From: Fratercula arctica | Lineage: Eukaryota > Chordata > Aves > Charadriiformes > Alcidae | Direction: 5' to 3' | Assembly: GCA_947846985.1 (NCBI GenBank) | Contig: CANTUZ010000020.1 | Coordinates: 4,933,459 to 4,997,458, forward strand | Length of the DNA stretch: 64,000 nucleotides | In this document: in pieces, positions 57,476 to 64,000 of the stretch | How the letters are laid out: every line of letters begins with the position of its first letter | Position numbering within the stretch: position 1 is the first letter of the stretch | Position numbers and translations under genes: made by a program | Notes under the pieces: generated by a model | The model's database searches: none | Seen by the model: the letters and a program-made list of their open reading frames with translations, nothing else | What the model was told of the DNA's origin: nothing

Positions 57476-60400
57476 CTGTTCACAGATGAGTCCGGGCAGC
57501 CCTGAACCAAGGTTTCCAGCAAGCTTGCAAGCTCCCTGCTTTACAACCCAGGAGGTAAAAAACCCATCACAAAAGGTGTTCTCAAACCACTGAAGAGCTG
57601 CCTGCAGGAAGTTCAGTTTCTTGGGGGCAGGGGGGCACGAGGAGGGAAAGGGGAGGCTGCAGGACGCAGCTGAGGGCAGGCTGCCGAGATGAGCTGGTGC
57701 TCGAGCCGCAGGTTGGCAGCTCCTCTCCATCCCCATGGGGCTCCCGTGCTGGGAACCAGCTTAAAGTTGCCCGGCAATGGGCGACCTTCATGGATGATGG
57801 TGGAGAAGGGGCTGTGACAGACTGCAGCTGGCCCCTGCAACTGTATTACATATCGGTTTCCATTTTAAAACTGGTGGTCAACTGTGGTTTCCAAAACCCA
57901 CTGAAATACAAGAGCAGGCTGGTGTTTCAAACCATTTGGGAGCTCCTGCATTGTAGGCTGGGGTCCACACAGGACACTGGATTTGGGCTCAGGTGGAGTT
58001 TTGATTGGTTTAGATTTTCTTTTCATGTGGGTTTTTGTTTGGTTGGGTTTTTACATTGCTGCTTGATCTCAAGCCCTTCATCTCCTTTTCATTTTCCTTC
58101 CTGCTTTTTCTCTGCCCGTTTCCCCTGTTGTTTTGTGGCCCCCCATGCACAGCACCTGGTGAGTAGGGTTCTCAGGTCAGCCAGGGCCTCCGGCTCGTAC
58201 CAGAAATGTGATGGATTGCGATAAAATAGGGAGCAGAGATGGTGTGACACCGAGCAGGGCCCTGGTAGAGCTCTGCCAGGAAGCCTTCATAATCCCTGTC
58301 CTCATAGTCCTACGTAGCTGATGCTGTTAACTGTTATTAAAACAAGTACTCTTTCATATTCACAAGCATTTAATTCACCCAATTAAAAACAAAACAACAA
58401 AGTAAACCCAAGAGACCCCTTGGTGACCTTTCACTTGCCCGCGTCATTTCTCAGATCAATGCAAGCAGCTTTACCTTCCCACGACGAACAGTCTGCACCG
58501 CGTCAGCACCTGCAAAAAAAACCAGAGACATGAGAGATGAAGGCAGAGGGTGGGTTTAAATTGGATAAAAGCGTGGAGACAGGTACGGCAGCTTGGCCAT
58601 AAAGCCCCAGGTGTTCAGTCCCTGACTGCCTGCTGGATGAGTCAGACCCGACAGGCTGGAAAATAACTGTCTGTCTCGGAAGGACGGAGCTTATGCAACG
58701 CGCTACCGAGACCCAGAGCCCTCCTCATACAAAGGCAGGCGTTGGCTTCACTCAGCAGATGCTTTTTGAGCAGTAAAAATTGCACAGCTCTACGCCCCGC
58801 TGGCCAGCGAGCCATTCCCATGGTGCAGGGAAGGAGGGAGGGACGCACTCTGGTACCCACCACCAGTTTGGGAAACAAACCCACCATCACCAGGCAGTCA
58901 GCGGTGGGAGGAAAGCGGGGTCCACCCTCCTCCCCATGGCATCTTTTCCTGCGTCTTTCTTGCTGCCAAGGAGACCTCTCGGGATACCTTGAAGAACTTG
59001 TAGGACAAGGATGGCCCAGGGACACTCCAGATTTGTGCCTTGAAAAGGGAAAGAATTTTTCCAGGCTGCTTGGAAGTGATAAAGGAGGTGTCACTGTTAA
59101 AGGGGAAAAAAAAAAAAATATAGTCCTGAAAACCTGTAGCAGTTTCCTGCAATTCAACATCTGTTTCCATGGGAACAGGAGGAGAGTTGCAGGAATTCCT
59201 GCAAATTACACAAATAAGCCAAACAGCAACATTTTATTTTCCTCTTTCTTACCTGCATTGCTTCAGGTTGAGCCAACTCAATCCAACGAGCACTCTTGCC
59301 CAGAGCGTTTCTCCGAAGTGTTTGCGAAAGGTGCATTGAACTGCAGTCAGCAGGCCAGGAGGTAAGAAAATAGAGAAAAGGCAGCAAAAAGCACCTCCAG
59401 AACCCCAGTAAAAGACTTTTATTTTAGAAGAGATCAGGATCTTGTAGATTAAGGGGAAAAAAAACATGCAAAAGGACCAAAACCTGCCCATGAATATCTC
59501 TGTGCCTGCAGTGGCTGGAGCACACAGCCCCCCCCGACCATGGCAGACCTGCCTTGGCACAAGCACTGGAGAGCAATTGCAGGGGGACTAGAGACAGCAT
59601 TCACTCCTCCCCTGTCATTTCTTCCAGAGATTTGGCAACCTGACAGTTCATTAACTAGTTAATTAATTAATTCTCCCTCCTGCAGGGACCTGAGCTGGTT
59701 ACAGTGCAGACAGTCACCTTAATATGTGGAGACAGCAGCCAAGAGCTTCAGGATCTCTCAATCAGAATGTTTAACCCACGGGGAGAAGTCCACCAGCTGT
59801 GCCTGCCTGTTTGACAAACGCAGAGGGACATCATTTCAGGACAGATAGGCACTTTGAAGAGACAGTTGCTGGGGGAAAAAAAAAAAACACCAAAAAAAAC
59901 CCATAAAAAAAACCCGCACGCGGAGTAACATTCAAAATTAGCTCCAGTTAGCAGAATTTCATCAGCGGCATGAAAGAGCTTTAAGCTGTCTAACTAGTTT
60001 GGCCATGGATGCATCTGGCTTTGCATGCTTTTTATAAAAACAAAAGATAAGTCCATGTTTATATACAACTGGAAAAAAAATAGCTGTTTGTTCGCAGGAA
60101 GAAGGTTCATGCAAGACACAGCAGGGCTGGGAACAGCTGATCTCCACGCACGGTTACCAGAACACTGAAATAAAGCAGCGCTTTGCTGCTATCACAAGCT
60201 GTATCTCTTCTGCGCTCCCCGAGAGAGTCTCTCTCTTATAACGGAAGATCACATCTGACCAAGAGTCAATCTATTCCAGCGCAGGGTACAAAGTGCTTTG
60301 GGTTTTCCACAGATCACGTCCAGCTCGGAGAGAGCCGAATGCCTGAGCGAGAAAAGGGACTTCGAACGGCGGCGTTTTGCTCTCTAGTCTTCAAAGGAAG

Positions 60401-62663
60401 CGAAGGTTAATCATTCATGGACCAGGCAGCGATAAGAGGCAAGAGCAGGCTGTGTAAAGAATGGATTTGAAAGGGGGATGCGGGTAAAAAAACATCAGGG
60501 TATAATTCTGATTTTCTATAAAAGAAAGAATATTTTTAAAGATTTTGGTGAATTAACTCCTGATCTGCCCCCAAAATTTTCATTTAAACTGCAGAGAACA
60601 TTGTTTCTTCTTTCCTTTGGGCGTTAAACATTGAAGCATTTTGCGCTTTAAAAAGAAAAAAAAAAAAAGACCAGTTGGAAAATGAAATGCCTTCAGAAGT
60701 CAGGATGCTTTGTTTCAAAGGTTGCCATAATGAAGCACTTCCATTTCTCAGAATTTTTCTCTTTGTTTTGCTCATCCCCAAAGCTAAGTTCATGGGCAAA
60801 CGTGTTAATCTGTAACAATGTACTTTTGCCCAGTTCTCCCTGGATTAAGAAGTTCTATTCTTGGCTCTGTCACATGGGGCTTTTGTGACAAGGCACTGAA
60901 ACCCTCCGTCTGTCCATCCGCAGTAATTCATTTCCAGCTTGGCTGGACCGTGACTGCTTGGCAAGCACCTCTGACCGGCGTCTCCCTTATACGCTCCCCT
61001 GTTCCTGACAGATTGGCTGCAGAATTCCTTCTGCACCCGCGAGATCTCAAGCACGGTCGCATCTAGCTAAAGGCCGGTAAAGCCAAGGGGAGCGATGAGT
61101 GGATCCTGAGTGGCTCAGATCGCTGCGGAGAGAGAAAAAATGGAGAAAAACCATCCCCAGGAAGAAGGAGGCAGATGTAGAAGGAAGAAGAGAGAGTCTC
61201 ACCATCTAACCAAGTCTTGCCTTGTGTAGTTTCCACTCTCCAGACATCTCCCAGCCCCAGCTGCTGCCCATCCCGGGGTGTCTCTGAGAACACAGAGATG
61301 CATTAACAGGAAAGTTGATTATAATTGACCTCACTGCTACAGCACTTCTGCTACTCCCTATTTAGCATCCATTTTGCTGTCATTACTCTCCCAGAGCTAT
61401 TTCTGCCAAGCATAGATCCTTGCTGACAGGTCTCTAGCAGGGAAGGCTGCAGTGCATAAAATTAGAGACATGGGGGAGAGAGCTTCCGACAGCAACCTGC
61501 CAGCCGTCCGCGGGGGCTCCGGGTGGCGGGGAAGGCGCGAGATGCCCCGTTGGCCCAAGCTGCAGGGCAGGGGTTCACTGTTCAGCTGGAGGAGGTGGGT
61601 GGTAATGGGATGTCAGCTCATCAGTAATCCCATCCACGCTTTCAAGGGAACGTAGCAAAGCAGGGTAAGAGAGGCTGGGGGCAAAGTGAGACAGTTCAGG
61701 CAAGAAAAGCTAAAATAACCCTGCAGAACAGTAACCAGAACAAGTATTTCCTTGGCTGCCACCTGAGAGGGTCCAAGTCCTATTCGCCTTTAGATCTAGA
61801 GATGCCGCATGTGGAGGGCGCAAAGCTCATGAGTGATGTGCTCCTTAAATCCCACCCTACTGGATTTTACAGGGAAGAATGGAAACATAGGGGTTTTCTA
61901 CCTCCTGCATAAAAAGGAAATTCCAGACCAAACCATTTAACTTAAATCCCTCCTTTAGGGTAAGATCTTCCAGATCAGTTTTAAGTATCATCATCTTTCC
62001 TCAGCAGAGGATGCCACATACAGATTTTGTCCTAAATGCCAACAACTGGAGCTGGGTTAAGACACAGAGCCATCCCCACCCCAGTCCCACGGGGACACAA
62101 GCAACATTCGCCAAGTTTAGCAACCTAAGGCTGGAAGTTCCTACCAGCATGTGACCCATTAGCGCACTTTGCGTTCATCCCAAGGACCCACCGCCCTGTC
62201 ACTCAGATTTAAAAGAAAAGCCTACCAGTGCTCCCAGGCACTACCATTTTATTAAACACAAACCTTTGATGTTTACGCCTACTGTAATGTCTGAATTTCC
62301 ATGCGCTGACAGCTTCAGCGAGAGGCAGAGAGTCTGTTCCTACAACAGCCTGATGCAAGGTTGCTTCTCAAGGAGGGGGTGAAGCCTTCAGCGGTCCAGG
62401 AAATTGGCACCCTCTTTCTTTTTCTTCTCTTTTTTTATCACCCAGGGTGCGGGTGGCTTCCTGGGCTGCCAGCGCACATTGCCAGGCCGTGTTGAGCTTC
62501 TCATTAAATCCTCATTCCCTGGAGACAATGCTTTCCATCCTCAGTTGAAAGGAGGGAACTAGAGTAATTCAGGTCACTTGCCAAGATGGATTTTTCCTGT
62601 GCTTTTCCTGAGGGGGACCCGCTGGGGCAGCACAGGGGGCTGGCATCTTGCAGGAGGGCGGCT

Positions 62664-62926
62664 AAGAAGACGGGGTGAGGGCCAGCAGCAATGGCAGCAG
62701 ATTTAATCCAGGCATAACCACTACTAACAGTCACTTGGTGAGACAAACGGCCCCGCTGTGGACATACCTCCACCGGGGCCAGGTGATGGTGGTGAAAAGG
62801 GGCTTTTCCAGCGCTTACCTGAGGGGGACACACCTGAAGAGACGGGGTGGGGGCCAGCAGCAACAGCAGCGGATTTAAACCGGGCATAACTGCCACCAAC
62901 AGTCACTTGGTTGGACAAACAGCCCC
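62664..62926. repeat. Diverged local tandem duplication (about 91-bp arms)
   Basis: 62664-62754 and about 62836-62926 align over their length: agacggggtg, gggccagcagcaa.ggcagc, ggcataac, aacagtcacttgg, gacaaac, gcccc. The offset is about 172 bp, not a multiple of three. Looser similarity (cttttcc...cctgaggggga) extends to the left of both copies. Confidence 0.75.
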
Positions 62927-63669
62927 AGCACCGGCACATCCGCAGCATTCAAAGTTCTGCATTTCTCCTGTGAAGAGATAGTAAAAGACTTCAGCTTGAT
63001 CTTAACCTGTGAGTCATTGAAACTTAAGTGTCATGATTTATGAGAAAATTGCACACAAAATTAGGTTCTCTTTGGATGAAGAGTGGCAGGTCAACAATGG
63101 GATATACTCACTTCCACCATCCCCCCCCCCCGCCTTTTCAGTAACATTTATAGACTCGAGGGGCAAAAACCGCGTTTTTGTTTTCAGAAGTGGTTACGAT
63201 ACAGTAACCCCCCCCTTGATCCCTCATGGCTTGTATGACACTAGAGCCATTACCTGCCTTGCCGGATTGGCAACAACTTCTTCCCTCCATTTATATCTGC
63301 TGTTGCTCAAATATAGGACAACCAGGGCCCAGAGAAGCTGTTGGATCTCAGCAACGCAGTAATCCCAGCCACAGGCAGTTTAGGAAGAACACTAAGCACC
63401 TCCATGCAAATAAACTAGCTGGGGCACAAAACGTGCAAATTTGGCTTCAGCAGAGGAGAAACAGTATAGCAAGTCACACTTCCAAGAATTAGGAACTCCT
63501 GCGTACAGTGAACTCCAGGCAGAGTCAAGTCACAGGCTGTTTTCACCCTCCTACTGGCCTTCTAATTCACTGCCTGAAGAGCTTGTTCACAAGTAGCAGG
63601 GAGAAAAAAAGTGCATTCTTCAGTTTTGTAGTCACCGCTCAGCACTGCTTATGTCATCAGGACACTGCT

Positions 63670-63675
63670 TTTATT
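63670..63675 (-). terminator. LEMD1: LEMD1 poly(A) signal AATAAA
   Basis: Minus-strand AATAAA about 40 nt after the LEMD1 stop (read from AAAATAAAAGC). It would give a very short 3'UTR, so further downstream sites are possible. Confidence 0.5.
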
Positions 63676-63713
63676 TTCTTCCCAGGATGAGGTTTACCAG
63701 CAGACTGTTTAGA

Positions 63714-63936
63714 TTAGCATCTATTTATTAAACACATGAAGATTACATACACAAAGACAGCAAATATCACTGTCCACACAGGCATGGGTATGAAACTTTG
63801 ACTCATCTCTTCCTGCGCTACTTCTTGGTTCTTCCCATCTTCCGGCATCAACGTCTCTTTTACCACGTCAGCCACCTTCAGGTTCTTCTGCGCTGGGGAC
63901 CGCCGCCTTGCTTTCCTCGGCCTTCTCCTGCTGGAT
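63714..63936 (-). CDS. LEMD1: LEMD1 last coding exon (tail-anchor transmembrane segment)
   Basis: 223 nt on the minus strand: acceptor CCCCTCATAG, one base of a split codon, 73 codons and TAA (63714-63716). The peptide begins with a very basic Ser/Arg stretch (SSRRRPRKARRRSPAQKN), continues with an acidic spacer and ends in one hydrophobic segment, PVWTVIFAVFVYVIFMCL, followed by INRC. This basic-then-tail-anchor design suits LEM-domain proteins of the LAP2/emerin group, which sit in the inner nuclear membrane. The LEM domain itself would be in exons to the right of the window. The gene name rests on synteny (next gene after KLHDC8A, same strand, as in human) rather than on residue-level recognition. 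Confidence 0.7.
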
Positions 63937-64000
63937 CTATGAGGGGAAAATAAAAAGTTGCTTCAAGTAACCTGAATTCTCATCGCTGACCTTACAGAGC

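Larger units (their letters stand above)
48051..63669. other. KLHDC8A upstream / LEMD1 downstream region
   Basis: About 15.6 kb with no supported coding exon. Listed elements: a CR1 terminus at 49048, a MIR relic at 50440, a CpG island with a candidate first exon at 55.7-56.4 kb, an AT-rich block at 57.1 kb and a local duplication at 62.6 kb. In 51.1-54.9 kb, 58.2-62.5 kb and 62.95-63.65 kb I see only unique sequence and short homopolymers. Confidence 0.6.

Noticed and set aside
62504..62948. Minus-strand frames with similar AGPHPV peptides
   Set aside because: The similarity follows from the local DNA duplication; the two copies are in different frames.

Overview
This is vertebrate nuclear DNA, almost certainly from a bird. 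The coding exons are split by GT-AG introns, the flanks are GC-rich and full of short tandem repeats, and the recognisable interspersed repeats are 5'-truncated CR1 LINEs (the typical avian retrotransposon) plus a few eroded MIR-like SINE relics. There is no bacterial-type operon, CRISPR array, tRNA or rRNA. The gene order TMCC2 - NUAK2 - KLHDC8A - LEMD1, with TMCC2 on + and the other three on -, matches human chromosome 1q32.1. The species cannot be fixed from the sequence alone.

Layout. 1-5323: the 3' part of TMCC2 (+), made of a long intron followed by the last three coding exons; the N-terminal exon(s) lie to the left of the window. 5324 to about 7.6 kb: TMCC2 3'UTR with an uncertain end. 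About 7-17.5 kb: tail-to-tail intergenic DNA with an orphan CpG-rich patch, conserved-looking AT-rich blocks (one with a perfect CRE), a 14-copy 21-bp minisatellite and CR1/MIR fragments. 17.5-29.7 kb: the complete NUAK2 gene (-), 7 exons joining without a frame break into a 643-residue LKB1-type kinase with three GILK motifs. 29.7-42.4 kb: NUAK2 promoter and the NUAK2-KLHDC8A intergenic region, with two CR1 copies, (ATCC)n, a 20-bp minisatellite and a second orphan CpG island. 43.4-47.7 kb: all five coding exons of KLHDC8A (-), 350 residues, with likely 5' non-coding exons at 47.9 kb and possibly 55.7 kb. 48-63.7 kb: upstream and intergenic sequence. 63.7-63.9 kb: the last coding exon of LEMD1 (-), encoding a basic stretch and a tail-anchor membrane segment.

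The genes do not form a pathway. They are an ER coiled-coil membrane protein, a stress-responsive serine/threonine kinase, a kelch propeller and an inner-nuclear-membrane-type LEM protein, kept together by ancestral synteny. All NUAK2 and KLHDC8A exon junctions were checked by phase and both add up exactly to full open frames. I found no previously undescribed biological system. The most unusual signals are structural: a GC-AG intron in KLHDC8A, three minus-strand 5' splice sites followed within about 20 nt by tandem repeats, a G-run minisatellite in NUAK2 intron 1, and two CpG-rich patches with no known gene.
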